Shown: positions 8,854 through 18,433, counted from the stretch's first letter. The stretch is DNA of 64,000 nt from JALCLA01 sp965653565 (GCA_965653565.1 CBFHAI010000025.1:1-64000), one strand, 5' to 3'. Notes: generated from the letters alone by a model not told the origin. Program-made: numbers and translations.

Positions 8854-9411
8854 TCAACACTCCGGGCAATTCAGATACACGCCGTCCTGCGACTGGCACG
8901 CCCCCGGACCCACCACGCGGAAACCCTTCGCCTGCAGGCTGGCGCGGCATTTCTCGGTCTTTTCCTGCAACAGGCGCAGGTTTTCGCTGTCCTTCGCGCC
9001 TTCGATCGCGTTGTAGGCGGCCATCGCGGCATCGATGTCGCGCTGCTCGGCCGCCTGCGCTTCGCGCTCGGCGGCTTCGGCCGCCGCCTGTGCGCGTTGC
9101 TCGTGGGCGCGGCGCGCGTCGTCCTCGGCTTGCCGCCGTTTGAGGTCGGCCAGTTCGCGCTGCACGGCGCGCAATTGCTGGCGCGTGGCCTCGACCTCGT
9201 CGTCGGCGGCAGGCGGCGGCTCTTCCTCGCCGTCCTCCGGTGCGGTGATGGTTTCGTCGATCTGCCTGGGCTTGCGGGTGCAGTTGTAGAGCTTGCCCGC
9301 CTCGGTGCGATAACACCCGCCGAAGCGGCCGTCCGTGTAGGGCACCCAATCGTCGGTCGGCGTCGCCGCGAATGCGCCGCCGAACCAGATCGCCACCGCC
9401 AGCATCTGCAT
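8854..9411 (-). CDS. Exported six-cysteine coiled-coil protein of unknown function
   Basis: A 185-aa protein not recognised as any named family. A short signal peptide (MQMLAVAIWFGGAFA) is followed by a Trp/Tyr/Cys-containing region (about 18-50) and a Pro/Glu linker. A strongly charged Ala/Glu/Arg coiled coil occupies about residues 72-130. The C-terminal segment ends LNCPEC. Six cysteines outside the coiled coil suggest disulfides in the periplasm. It converges with the propeller gene and is divergent from lhr across about 216 bases. Confidence 0.7.
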   Translation of the reverse strand: MQMLAVAIWFGGAFAATPTDDWVPYTDGRFGGCYRTEAGKLYNCTRKPRQIDETITAPEDGEEEPPPAADDEVEATRQQLRAVQRELADLKRRQAEDDARRAHEQRAQAAAEAAEREAQAAEQRDIDAAMAAYNAIEGAKDSENLRLLQEKTEKCRASLQAKGFRVVGPGACQSQDGVYLNCPEC

Positions 9412-9627
9412 GCAACCTCCATGTGCGCCATCCGCCGCAACACCGCGGCGCGAATGGGCGGATTATGGCTTCTGCGTCGCTGCGATTGGGAAGGATGCGT
9501 CTGCTCTTCCACGAAACCTTCCGGCTCCGCCTGAGCCCGCTAAGCGCTTGCCTTGTCGCACTCCCTGAGACGCCGCCCTGCGACGCTCGCAAAGCCCCCA
9601 TTCCGCCTCCGGGCGCATAATTCCACC

Positions 9628-12600
9628 ATGTCCCTGACCCCTTTCCACCCCGCCGTCGGCGCGTGGTTCGCGCGGGCCTTCGACGCCCCGACGCCGGCCC
9701 AGCTGGCTGCCTGGGAGGCGATCCGCTCCGGCCGCCACGCCCTCGTCGCCGCGCCCACCGGCTCGGGCAAGACCCTCGCCGCCTTTCTGCACGCGATCGA
9801 CGAACTCACGCGCGCCGGCGTGGCGGGCGAGCTGCGCGACGAAACCGCGATCGTCTACGTTTCGCCGCTGAAGGCCTTGTCGAACGACGTGCGCATCAAT
9901 CTCGAAGTGCCGATCGCCGGCATCCGCGAAGAACTCGCGCGCCTGGGCCTGCCCGACCTCGAAATCCGCAGCATGGTGCGCACCGGCGACACGCCGCAGG
10001 CCGAGCGCACCCTGATGCGCAAACGCCCGCCGCATATCGTCGTCACCACGCCCGAGTCGCTCTACATCCTGCTCGGCTCGGAATCGGGCCGCAAGATGCT
10101 GTCGACGGTGCGCAGCGTGATCGTCGATGAAATCCACGCGCTGGCACCAAACAAGCGCGGCAGCCACCTCGCGCTTTCGCTCGAACGCCTGCAGACCTTG
10201 TGCGGGCGGCCGCTGCTGCGCATCGGCCTGTCGGCGACGCAGAAGCCGATCGAGGAAGTGGCGCGCTTCCTGGTCGGCGCCGGCAACGTCGCCGCCGATA
10301 AACCAGACTGCGCCATCGTCGATGTCGGCCACGTGCGCTCGCGCGATCTCGCGCTCGAGCTGCCGAAGTCGCCGCTCGCGCCGGTGATGTCGAACGAAAT
10401 CTGGGAGCAGGTGTACGACCGCCTGGCCGAACTGGCGCGCGAACATCGCACCACGCTGATCTTCGTCAACACGCGCCGCATGGCCGAGCGCGCGGCGCGG
10501 CATCTGAGCGAACGGCTCGGTGGCGAAGTGGTCGCCGCGCATCACGGCAGCATGGCGCGCGATCGTAGGCTCGATGCCGAGCAACGCCTCAAACGCGGCG
10601 ATCTGCGTGTGCTGGTGGCTACCGCATCGCTCGAACTGGGCATCGATATCGGCGACGTGGAACTGGTTTGCCAGTTGGCGTCGCCACGCTCGGTGTCGGC
10701 CTTCCTGCAGCGCGTCGGACGCGCCGGCCATGCCGTGGGCGGCACCTCGAAAGGCCGGCTGTTTCCGCAATCGCGCGACGATCTGGTCGAATGCACGGCG
10801 CTGCTCGACGCAGTGCGCCGCGGTGAACTCGACACGCTGCACATCCTGCCCGCGCCGGCCGATGTGCTGGCGCAGCAGATCGTGGCCGAAGTCGGCGCGC
10901 AGGATTGGCGCGAAGAGCAATTGTTCGATTGCCTGCGCCGCGCCTGGCCCTACGCGCAACTCACGCGCGAACAATTCAACGATGTGCTGCGCATGCTCGC
11001 CACCAGTTTCACGACGCGGCGCGGCCCGCGCGGCGCGTGGCTGCATCGCGACGCGGTGAATGGCGAACTGCGCGCGCGGCGCGGCGCGCGCATGACGGCG
11101 CTGACGTCCGGCGGTGCGATCCCCGATACCGCCGACTATCAGGTCGTGCTCGAACCGCAGGCGCAGAACATCGGCACGGTGCACGAAGATTTCGCCGTGG
11201 AAAGCCTGGCCGGCGATGTATTCCAGCTCGGCAATGCCTCGTACCGGATCCTGCGGGTCGAAGCCGGAAAAGTGCGCGTCGAGGATGCGCAGGGACAACC
11301 GCCGAGCATTCCGTTCTGGCTCGGCGAGGCGCCGGGCCGCAGCGATGCGTTGTCGTTCGCGGTGTCGCGCTTGCGCGAGGAATTGGGCGCAAAGATCGAA
11401 CAAGGACTCGACGCCGCGCAGTGTTGGCTTTGCGAAGTCGTCGGTCTCGACGCGGAGGCCGCACGCCAGCTCGTCGATTATCTTGCCGCCACGCGCTCGG
11501 CACTCGGTTTGTTGCCGACGCAGAGCGAGCTGGCGATGGAACGCTTCTTCGACGAATCCGGCGGCACCCAGCTCGTCATCCACACGCCGTATGGCAGCCG
11601 GCTGAATCGTGCGTGGGGCCTGGCCCTGCGCAAACGGTTCTGCCGCAGCTTCAACTTCGAATTGCAGGCGGCGGCGACGGAAGACGCGATCGTGTTGTCG
11701 CTGTCGACCAGCCATAGTTTTCCGCTCGATGAAGTCGCGCGTTATTTGCACTCTTCGTCGGTGAGCGAGGTGCTGACGCAGGCGCTGCTCGACGCGCCGA
11801 TGTTCGGTGTGCGCTGGCGCTGGAACGCGACCACCGCGCTCGCGCTGCCGCGCTTCACCGGCGGCACCAAAGTGGCGCCGCCGATCCAGCGGATGCGCTC
11901 GGAAGATCTGCTCGCGAGCGTGTTTCCCGATCAGGTCGCCTGCCAGGAAAACATCGTCGGCGAACGCGAGATTCCCGAACATCCGCTGGTCGCGCAGACG
12001 CTGTACGACTGCCTGTTCGATGCGATGGACCTCGAAGGTCTGATCAATGTATTGCGCGGCCTGGAAAGCGGCAGCATCCGCATGACGGCCCGCGATCTCA
12101 CTTCGCCGTCGCCGCTCGCCGCCGAAGTGTTGAACGCGCGGCCGTACGCCTTCCTCGACGACGCGCCGCTCGAAGAGCGCCGCACCCAGGCCGTGATGAA
12201 TCGGCGCTGGGTCGATCCGCAGAACGCGGAAGATTTCGGCCGGCTCGATCCGCAGGCGATCGCGTCGGTGCGCGAAGAAGCGTGGCCGGAAGCGCGCGAC
12301 GCCGACGAACTGCACGACGCGCTCAATTCGATCGGTTTCTTCACGGCCGACGAAGTGATGGACAAACCCGCATGGAATGCCTGGCTGGCCTTGCTTTCGG
12401 GCGCCGGGCGCGCGGCGCGCACGGCGAATCCGGAGCTGTGGATCGCCACCGAACGCCTGCCGCAATTGCAGGCCGTCGCGCCGCTGCTCGAACTGCAGAC
12501 CGCAGTGCGCGTGCCCGACGAATTCGCTGCGGTGACGTGGACGCGCGAGGACGCTCTGCTCGAACTGGTTCGCGCGCGGCTCACGGCGCTCGGGCCGGCC

Positions 12601-13947
12601 ACCGTCGCACAACTTGCCACGCCGCTTGGCGTCGCATCGGGCGATGTCGACCTCGCGTTGGTCGGCCTCGAACGCGAAGGCTATGTGATGCGCGGAAATT
12701 TCGACGAGGGCGTCGCGGCGCAGCAGTGGTGCGAGCGGCATCTGCTGGCGCGCATCCATCGCTACACCGTGCATCGCCTGCGGCGCGAGATCGAGCCGGT
12801 GGAACAGCGCGATCTGATGCGCTTTCTGTTCCAGTGGCAGCATCTCACGCCCGATTCGCAGCTCAGCGGGCCGGCGTCGCTGGCGGTGTTGCTCGAACAG
12901 TTCGAAGGCTACGAAGCGCCGGCGGCGGCATGGGAAACAGAAATCCTGCCGGGTCGCATCGTCGGGTACGACAACGCCTGGCTCGATGAACTTTGTCTCG
13001 CGGGACGTCTCGTGTGGACGCGCTTGCGCCGTGGCTCGCCATCGCGCGAACACGCTGCCGGACCGGTGCGTGCGACGCCGATCGTGTTGTTGCCACGGCG
13101 TCAGCTGGCGCTCTGGACGGCGGCCGCGGGCACCGCGGTCGGCGAGCCGCCGTCGCTGTCGTCGCGCGCGAAAAAGGTCGCCGATCTGTTGCAGGAGCGC
13201 GGCGCATCGTTCTTCGACGAATTGCAGGAGGCGAGCCACCTGCTGCGGCCGGAGCTCGAAGATGCGCTGTCCGAGCTCGTCGCAGTGGGCCTGGTGAATT
13301 CCGACAGCTTCGCGGGTTTGCGCGGGCTGCTCACGCCATCGTCGAAGCGCGATGCGAACGCGCGCCGGATGCGCCGTCCCGCGCTTTTCAGCACGCTCGA
13401 CAGCGCCGGCCGCTGGTCGCTGCTGCGTCGCGATGAAACCGCTGCGGCACGCGCCAATGACGCCACCGTCGAACACATCGCGCGCGTGCTGCTGCGCCGC
13501 TACGGCGTCGTCTGCTGGCGTCTGCTCGACCGCGAAGCGGCCTGGCTGCCGCCGTGGCGCGATCTGTTGCGCGTCTATCGCCGGCTCGAAGCGCGCGGCG
13601 AAATCCGCGGCGGCCGCTTCGTCGCGGGCCTGGCCGGCGAACACTTCGCCTTGCCCGAAGCCGTCGCGCTGCTGCGCAAAGTCCGCAACACCCCGCTCGA
13701 CGGCACCGAGGTATGCGTATCCGGCGCCGATCCGCTCAATCTGTTGGGCAGTGTGCTGGCCGGCGACAAACTGCCCGCACTGACCGGCGCGCGCGTGCTG
13801 TTCCGCGACGGCGTGCCGATCGCGACCTTGCTCAGCGGCGAAGTCAATCCGCGCGTCACACTCGATGCCGCGCAGTTGTGGGCTGCACGTGCGGCACTGA
13901 CGCGCGATACCAGGCAGGCGTCGCGGCAGCGGGCGTTGGCTGGGTAG
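9628..13947 (+). CDS. lhr: Lhr family ATP-dependent DNA helicase
   Basis: A 1,439-aa superfamily 2 helicase. Walker A APTGSGKT is at residues 42-49, DEIH at 167-170 (VIVDEIHALAPNKRGSHLAL), then SATQ, and a second RecA domain with LELGIDIGDVELV and QRVGRAGH. The Lhr winged-helix and beta-barrel core follows, with the long C-terminal extension of full-length Lhr. The length is close to E. coli Lhr (about 1,540 aa), so this is the long form, used in DNA repair. I start at MSLTPFHP (9628); the frame is open back to 9553, but that stretch is low-complexity and overlaps the promoter region. In some bacteria lhr sits beside an RNase T or phosphoesterase gene; neither is next to it here. Confidence 0.92.
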   Translation: MSLTPFHPAVGAWFARAFDAPTPAQLAAWEAIRSGRHALVAAPTGSGKTLAAFLHAIDELTRAGVAGELRDETAIVYVSPLKALSNDVRINLEVPIAGIREELARLGLPDLEIRSMVRTGDTPQAERTLMRKRPPHIVVTTPESLYILLGSESGRKMLSTVRSVIVDEIHALAPNKRGSHLALSLERLQTLCGRPLLRIGLSATQKPIEEVARFLVGAGNVAADKPDCAIVDVGHVRSRDLALELPKSPLAPVMSNEIWEQVYDRLAELAREHRTTLIFVNTRRMAERAARHLSERLGGEVVAAHHGSMARDRRLDAEQRLKRGDLRVLVATASLELGIDIGDVELVCQLASPRSVSAFLQRVGRAGHAVGGTSKGRLFPQSRDDLVECTALLDAVRRGELDTLHILPAPADVLAQQIVAEVGAQDWREEQLFDCLRRAWPYAQLTREQFNDVLRMLATSFTTRRGPRGAWLHRDAVNGELRARRGARMTALTSGGAIPDTADYQVVLEPQAQNIGTVHEDFAVESLAGDVFQLGNASYRILRVEAGKVRVEDAQGQPPSIPFWLGEAPGRSDALSFAVSRLREELGAKIEQGLDAAQCWLCEVVGLDAEAARQLVDYLAATRSALGLLPTQSELAMERFFDESGGTQLVIHTPYGSRLNRAWGLALRKRFCRSFNFELQAAATEDAIVLSLSTSHSFPLDEVARYLHSSSVSEVLTQALLDAPMFGVRWRWNATTALALPRFTGGTKVAPPIQRMRSEDLLASVFPDQVACQENIVGEREIPEHPLVAQTLYDCLFDAMDLEGLINVLRGLESGSIRMTARDLTSPSPLAAEVLNARPYAFLDDAPLEERRTQAVMNRRWVDPQNAEDFGRLDPQAIASVREEAWPEARDADELHDALNSIGFFTADEVMDKPAWNAWLALLSGAGRAARTANPELWIATERLPQLQAVAPLLELQTAVRVPDEFAAVTWTREDALLELVRARLTALGPATVAQLATPLGVASGDVDLALVGLEREGYVMRGNFDEGVAAQQWCERHLLARIHRYTVHRLRREIEPVEQRDLMRFLFQWQHLTPDSQLSGPASLAVLLEQFEGYEAPAAAWETEILPGRIVGYDNAWLDELCLAGRLVWTRLRRGSPSREHAAGPVRATPIVLLPRRQLALWTAAAGTAVGEPPSLSSRAKKVADLLQERGASFFDELQEASHLLRPELEDALSELVAVGLVNSDSFAGLRGLLTPSSKRDANARRMRRPALFSTLDSAGRWSLLRRDETAAARANDATVEHIARVLLRRYGVVCWRLLDREAAWLPPWRDLLRVYRRLEARGEIRGGRFVAGLAGEHFALPEAVALLRKVRNTPLDGTEVCVSGADPLNLLGSVLAGDKLPALTGARVLFRDGVPIATLLSGEVNPRVTLDAAQLWAARAALTRDTRQASRQRALAG

Positions 13948-14004
13948 ATTTGCGGTTCCGCGTTGCGTCGTCCTGGCGCAGTGTCATGACGTTTTTGCGC
14001 GGAA

Positions 14005-14079
14005 CGGGAATCGGGAGTCGGGAATCGGGAGTGAAACCGGCTTTGCTCTAATCCCGATTCCCGATTCCCGATTCCCGCC
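14005..14079. repeat. GGGAATC inverted repeat with G-quadruplex motif
   Basis: The left arm (about 14005-14032) holds four GGG runs separated by 4-base spacers (AATC, AGTC, AATC). The right arm (about 14050-14079) is nearly its reverse complement (CCCGATT units). The arms could pair over about 27 bp with an 18-base loop, and each arm fits a canonical G-quadruplex pattern on one strand. It lies between lhr and the EamA gene. A related element is at 15745-15832. Confidence 0.7.
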
Positions 14080-14118
14080 AACGCAACAGCAACAGCCGCA
14101 GCCCACCCCTCGACTCAA

Positions 14119-15084
14119 ATGCTCATCGGAACTCTTTACGCGCTGGCCGCCGGCCTCATGTGGGGCATCATCTTCATCGGCCCGTTGCTGTTGCCGGAAT
14201 ATCCGGCCGCGTTGCAGACGGTGGGCCGCTACCTCGCGTTCGGCCTGCTCGCGTTGCCGCTGGCCTGGTTCGATCGCGCGGGGCTGCGCGAGCTCACGCG
14301 TGCCGACTGGATCGAAGCGCTGAAGCTGTCGGCGATCGGCAATCTGCTCTACTACCTGTTCGTCGCCAGTGCGATCCAGCGCGCCGGCGCGCCGCTGCCG
14401 ACGATGATCATCGGCACCTTGCCGGTGGTGATCGCGATCTGTTCCAACCGGCGCGATGCGGTACGCGACGGGCGCATCGCATGGTCGCGGCTGGCGCCGT
14501 CGCTGTTGCTGATCCTCGCCGGTCTGGCGTGCGTCAATCACGATGAATTGCAGACCGATCCGTCGCGCGATCTGTGGCGTTATGCGAGCGGCGCCCTGCT
14601 CGCATGCGGCGCGGTCGCGTGCTGGACGTGGTACCCGCTGCGCAATGCCGACTGGCTGCGTGCGCATCCTTCGCGCAATCCGCGTGTATGGGCGACGGCG
14701 CAGGGGGTTGCGACCCTGCCGCTCGCGCTCGGTGGCTATATTTTGTTGTGGGGCGGCCTGCGCGCCGCGGGCAGCGAATTCGACATGCCGCTCGGGCCGC
14801 GGCCGCTGGCTTTCGTCGCGATCATGCTGGCGATCGGACTGTTCGCCTCGTGGCTCGGCACGCTGTGCTGGAACCAGGCCAGCCGTCGCTTGCCAACCAC
14901 CGTCGCCGGACAGTTGATCGTGTTCGAAACCCTGGCGGGCCTCACCTATGCCTTTGCCTTGCGGCAGCAATGGCCGCCACTGGCGACGCTGATCGGCATC
15001 GCCTGTCTGATCGCCGGCGTCGCGTTCGCGCTGCGCTCGCGGCCGTCGCCGTTGCCGGCGACGACCGCCGAGGCGATGCATTGA
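14119..15084 (+). CDS. EamA/DMT family transporter
   Basis: A 321-aa integral membrane protein with about ten hydrophobic segments, from MLIGTLYALAAGLMWGIIFI to IGIACLIAGVAFAL. It contains two EamA-like halves separated near residue 150. The sequence around residues 85-110 (ASAIQRAGAPLPTMIIGTLP) is the typical pseudo-repeat region. The substrate is unknown. It is only distantly similar to the transporter at 417-1298. It converges with the second H1-like gene, with four bases between the stops. Confidence 0.85.
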   Translation: MLIGTLYALAAGLMWGIIFIGPLLLPEYPAALQTVGRYLAFGLLALPLAWFDRAGLRELTRADWIEALKLSAIGNLLYYLFVASAIQRAGAPLPTMIIGTLPVVIAICSNRRDAVRDGRIAWSRLAPSLLLILAGLACVNHDELQTDPSRDLWRYASGALLACGAVACWTWYPLRNADWLRAHPSRNPRVWATAQGVATLPLALGGYILLWGGLRAAGSEFDMPLGPRPLAFVAIMLAIGLFASWLGTLCWNQASRRLPTTVAGQLIVFETLAGLTYAFALRQQWPPLATLIGIACLIAGVAFALRSRPSPLPATTAEAMH

Positions 15085-15088
15085 GCGG

Positions 15089-15610
15089 CTAGGAGCGCGA
15101 GCCGCTCGATTTGCGCGCGGAACCCTTGCGCGCGCCGCCCTTGCGGGCCGAAGACTTCTTCGCTGCGGTCTTGCGGCCGCCGGTCTTTTTCGCTGCGGAC
15201 TTGCGACCCGAAGTTTTCTTCGTGGCCGATTTGCGAGCGCCGGTTTTCTTCGCGGCCGTCTTGCGGCCGGCGACTTTCTTCGCCGGGGACTTGCGGGCGG
15301 AAGTTTTCTTTGTCGCGGTCTTGCGCGCGCCGACCTTCTTCGCGGCCGTCTTGCGTCCGCCGGCCTTTTTGGCGGCGGTCTTGCGGCCACCGGTCTTCTT
15401 TGCTGCGGATTTCTTCGAAGCCGATTTGCGCGCCGAAGCCTTGCGCGCACTGCCGCTCTTCTTGCCGCCGCCATCCTGCTTGTTGACCGTGGCCCAGGCG
15501 CGGGCTTCGGCGGTGTCGTCGGAGAGGCCGCGTTCCTTGTAACTGTCTTCGATGTGCTCGGCCTGGCGTTGCTGCTTGTCGGTGTAGCTGGATTTATCAC
15601 CGCGAGGCAT
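15089..15610 (-). CDS. H1-like protein with decapeptide repeats
   Basis: A 173-aa protein. Residues 1-45 (MPRGDKSSYTDKQQRQAEHI, then a short helical domain ending AWATVNKQDGGGKKSG) match a small domain often labelled plasmid-stabilization protein in proteobacteria. The remainder is a basic tail of ten-residue units of the form GGRKTAAKKx, about eight to ten copies, giving a histone-H1-like C-terminus. The likely role is DNA binding and compaction under stress; the plasmid label is probably misleading. The start at 15610 has a strong AAGGAG about seven bases upstream. The frame is open upstream to 15703 but without that signal. It is divergent from the SDR gene across an intergenic region that holds a G-rich inverted repeat. 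Confidence 0.75.
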   Translation of the reverse strand: MPRGDKSSYTDKQQRQAEHIEDSYKERGLSDDTAEARAWATVNKQDGGGKKSGSARKASARKSASKKSAAKKTGGRKTAAKKAGGRKTAAKKVGARKTATKKTSARKSPAKKVAGRKTAAKKTGARKSATKKTSGRKSAAKKTGGRKTAAKKSSARKGGARKGSARKSSGSRS

Positions 15611-15744
15611 GGTGCATCTCCTTATCGCATCGGGTCGGATGCGGCGGGCACGGTCGAGGTCCGGCCCTCGTCGCCGCGCTGGAATTCGAAGCAAATTGCG
15701 CACCAGGAATTTGGCGGGATTGAAAGTTCGGGGCGCTTTGGAGC

Positions 15745-15832
15745 GGGAATCGGGAGCCGGGAATCGGGAACGGCAGGCGCACGCATCCGGGTCGCGCGGT
15801 TTCTTCTCCCGACTCCCGACTCCCGATTCCCG
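15745..15832. repeat. Second GGGAATC inverted repeat in a divergent promoter region
   Basis: The left arm, 15745-15770, has four GGG runs with 4-base spacers. The right arm, 15807-15832, consists of TCCCGAC/TCCCGAT units, close to its reverse complement, with a 36-base spacer. Same family as 14005-14079. Here it lies between the divergent starts at 15610 (-) and 15913 (+), where it could affect transcription of both. Confidence 0.7.
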
Positions 15833-15912
15833 TCGCCCTCCACCGACAAAATTCAGGAGTCATTCGCGCACCCCGCACAAGAATCGAACTATTCCCGACG
15901 ACGGACATCGCG

Positions 15913-16932
15913 ATGAAAAAGACCACGCAAAAGAACAAGGCCGGCGCCGCTTCCGCCGAAGTCGAAGCCGTCGCCAGCAAGCAGCGTCGACTGCAGAGCC
16001 GGGCCGATCGGATCGAAGAAAGCGCGCCGAAGAAATCGAAGAAAGCCGAAGAGAAAAAACCGGTGCAGGCCGGCGAGCGCAAGCAGCCGGTTAATCCGAT
16101 GCCGGCGCAGCATCTGCGCAAGCCGGGACGCGAGTCGGAACTGGCGCTGGCACCGCGATTCGAAGCGCCGGATTACCGCGGCAGCGGCAAGCTTAAGGGC
16201 AAGGTCGCGCTGATCACCGGCGGCGATTCGGGCATCGGCCGCGCCATCGCGGTGCTGTTCGCACGCGAAGGTGCGGACGTGGCGATCGTCTATCTCAACG
16301 AACACGACGACGCGCGCGCCACGCAGCGCCACGTCGAAAACGAAGGCCAGAGTTGCCTGCTGATCGCGGGCGACGTGAAGCGTTCGACCTTCTGCGAACG
16401 CGCGGTGCAGAAGACCATCGACACCTTCGGCCAGCTCGATGTGCTGGTCAACAACGCGGCCTTCCAGCAACACGTCGCGAAGATCGAAGACATCTCCGAC
16501 GAACAGTTCGACGAAACCATGCGCACCAATATCTACGGCTACTTCAACATGACGCGCGCCGCGGTGCCGCATTTGAAGGAAGGCTCGGCCATCGTCAACA
16601 ACGGTTCGGTGACGGGCCTGTTCGGCAGCAAGGAATTGCTCGATTACTCGACCACCAAGGGCGCGATCCACGCTTTCACCAAAGCACTTGCGAGCAACCT
16701 GGTGAAGCAGGGCATCCGGGTCAATGCGGTGGCGCCGGGACCGGTGTGGACGCCGTTGAATCCGGCCGATCGCGCCGCCGAAGACGTGGCGAAATTCGGC
16801 CAGACCAATCCGATGGGCCGGCCCGCGCAACCGGAAGAAATTTCGCCGGCCTTCGTCTTCCTCGCCTCGCCGGTGTGTTCGAGCTATATCACCGGCATCG
16901 TGCTGCCGGTGATGGGCGGGCCGAAGGGCTGA
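15913..16932 (+). CDS. SDR family oxidoreductase, general-stress type
   Basis: A 339-aa short-chain dehydrogenase. The Rossmann motif GGDSGIGR is at residues 103-110, NNAA follows, the catalytic Ser lies in NNGSVTG, and Y245-x3-K249 lies in YSTTK. The core closely resembles the YghA/GSP39 group of stress-induced SDRs (LVNNAAFQQ and GRPAQPEEISPAFVFLAS are characteristic). The oddity is the first 65 residues, a Lys/Ala/Glu-rich, probably disordered extension. It is longer than usual and similar in composition to the H1-like neighbour. The substrate is unknown. The gene converges with the sorbosone-dehydrogenase-like gene with nine bases between the stops. Confidence 0.85.
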   Translation: MKKTTQKNKAGAASAEVEAVASKQRRLQSRADRIEESAPKKSKKAEEKKPVQAGERKQPVNPMPAQHLRKPGRESELALAPRFEAPDYRGSGKLKGKVALITGGDSGIGRAIAVLFAREGADVAIVYLNEHDDARATQRHVENEGQSCLLIAGDVKRSTFCERAVQKTIDTFGQLDVLVNNAAFQQHVAKIEDISDEQFDETMRTNIYGYFNMTRAAVPHLKEGSAIVNNGSVTGLFGSKELLDYSTTKGAIHAFTKALASNLVKQGIRVNAVAPGPVWTPLNPADRAAEDVAKFGQTNPMGRPAQPEEISPAFVFLASPVCSSYITGIVLPVMGGPKG

Positions 16933-16941
16933 CGCGCCCGT

Positions 16942-18270
16942 TTACTGCGCCGGCGTCACGCGCCACACCGCGTTGCCGACATCGTCGGCCACCAGCAGTG
17001 CGCCGGTGCGATCGACCGCTACGCCGACGGGCCGACCTTGCGCATTGCCTTCCTCATCGAGGAAGCCGGTGAGGATGTCCTCGGCTTCGCCGGCCGGCAT
17101 GCCGTTCGCGAACGGCACGAAAATCACTTTGTAGCCACTCGGCGGTTTGCGATTCCACGAGCCGTGCTGACCGACGAAGGCGCCGCCTACATAGCGCGCC
17201 GGGAACAGATCGCCCTGATAGAAAGCCAGGCCGAGCGACGCGGTGTGCGGACCCAGCGCGTAGTCCGGCACGATGGCCTTGGCAACCAGGTCCGGCCGCT
17301 GCGGTTCGACGCGCTTGTCGACGTTCTGACCGAAGTAACTGTAAGGCCAGCCGTAGAAGCCACCGTCGCGTACCGATGTCATGTAGTCGGGCACCAGATC
17401 GCTGCCGATTTCGTCGCGCTCGTTCACTGCGGCCCACAGCGCACCGCTCTGCGGTTGCCACGACAGCCCGTTCGGGTTGCGCAGGCCCGACGCGAAGATG
17501 CGCTTACTGCCGGTGGCCGGATCGACTTCGAGAATCGCGGCGCGTTCGACTTCGTAATCCATGCCGCGCTCGGCGATGTTGCTGTCGGAGCCGACCGACA
17601 CATACAGCTTGCTGCCGTCGGGACTCGCGACGAGGCTGCGCGTCCAGTGGCGGTTCTGATCGCCGGCCGGCAATGCGACCACCTGGGTGCCGGCGCCATC
17701 GATCTGCACGGCGCCTTCGCTGTACGGAAAACGCACGACGGCATCGGTGTTGGCGACGTAGAACGTGTCGCCCACCAGCGCCATGCCGAACGGCGACTTG
17801 AGGTTTTCCACGAACACGGTGCGGGTGTCGACATCGCCATCGCCGTCGGCATCGCGCAGCAGCGTGATGCGATCGGCGCTCGGCACCAGCGAGCCGGCTT
17901 TCTTCATCGCGCGCGTCATGAAGAATTCGCGGATGCCGCCTTTCTTCGCGCTTTCGGGCTTCGGCTGCGCAGCGGTTTCGGCCACCAGGACATCGCCGTT
18001 CGGCAACACGTACAGCCAGCGCGGATGGTCCAGGCCCGTGGCGAAGGCTTCGACGCGGAAGCCCGCGGCGGGCTTGGGCGTGGCGCCCTGTGCCCAGCCG
18101 GTGGCGGGCGCGATCTTGATTGTGGGCAGCGCCGATTTGTTCGGCGGCGGCAGCACCGGGTCGGGCCCCATGCCGGCGCGATCGGAAACGGTGGCGCGAT
18201 CGCCGCAGCCGGCGATCAGCAGCGAGGCGACAACGAGAGGGAAAAGCTTCGGCGAAAGCCCGGCGCGCAT
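16942..18270 (-). CDS. Sorbosone/glucose dehydrogenase-like lipoprotein
   Basis: A 442-aa six-bladed beta-propeller protein of the soluble glucose/sorbosone dehydrogenase (PQQ-dependent) group. An N-terminal lipoprotein signal ends in LLIAGC, so it is probably membrane-tethered in the periplasm. Family marks include FRVEAFATGLDHPRWLYVLP, LYVSVGSDSNI, FASGLRNPNGLSW, DGGFYGWPYSYFG and HGSWNR. These are the conserved propeller and cofactor-site strings. PQQ biosynthesis genes are not in this window. The start at 18270 is set by the signal peptide; the open frame continues upstream without one. Confidence 0.85.
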   Translation of the reverse strand: MRAGLSPKLFPLVVASLLIAGCGDRATVSDRAGMGPDPVLPPPNKSALPTIKIAPATGWAQGATPKPAAGFRVEAFATGLDHPRWLYVLPNGDVLVAETAAQPKPESAKKGGIREFFMTRAMKKAGSLVPSADRITLLRDADGDGDVDTRTVFVENLKSPFGMALVGDTFYVANTDAVVRFPYSEGAVQIDGAGTQVVALPAGDQNRHWTRSLVASPDGSKLYVSVGSDSNIAERGMDYEVERAAILEVDPATGSKRIFASGLRNPNGLSWQPQSGALWAAVNERDEIGSDLVPDYMTSVRDGGFYGWPYSYFGQNVDKRVEPQRPDLVAKAIVPDYALGPHTASLGLAFYQGDLFPARYVGGAFVGQHGSWNRKPPSGYKVIFVPFANGMPAGEAEDILTGFLDEEGNAQGRPVGVAVDRTGALLVADDVGNAVWRVTPAQ

Positions 18271-18433
18271 GATGTCGTCTCCGCAAAGAGGCTGCGCGAG
18301 CGATGCATGGAGCGAGCCACGGCATGCGCGGTCGATCGCGGAAAAAGGCCACGAAATAGCCGTGCGACGACGAACTCTTCCAGTAACTTGCAAGATTTGC
18401 ACTGACGGGTGACTGCAATTTGCAGCGCTACGT

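Noticed and set aside
9463..13644. A 1,393-codon open frame on the minus strand, antisense to lhr
   Set aside because: High GC keeps the complementary frame open. The product is Arg/Gln/His-rich, has no family motif, and lhr on the other strand is unmistakable.
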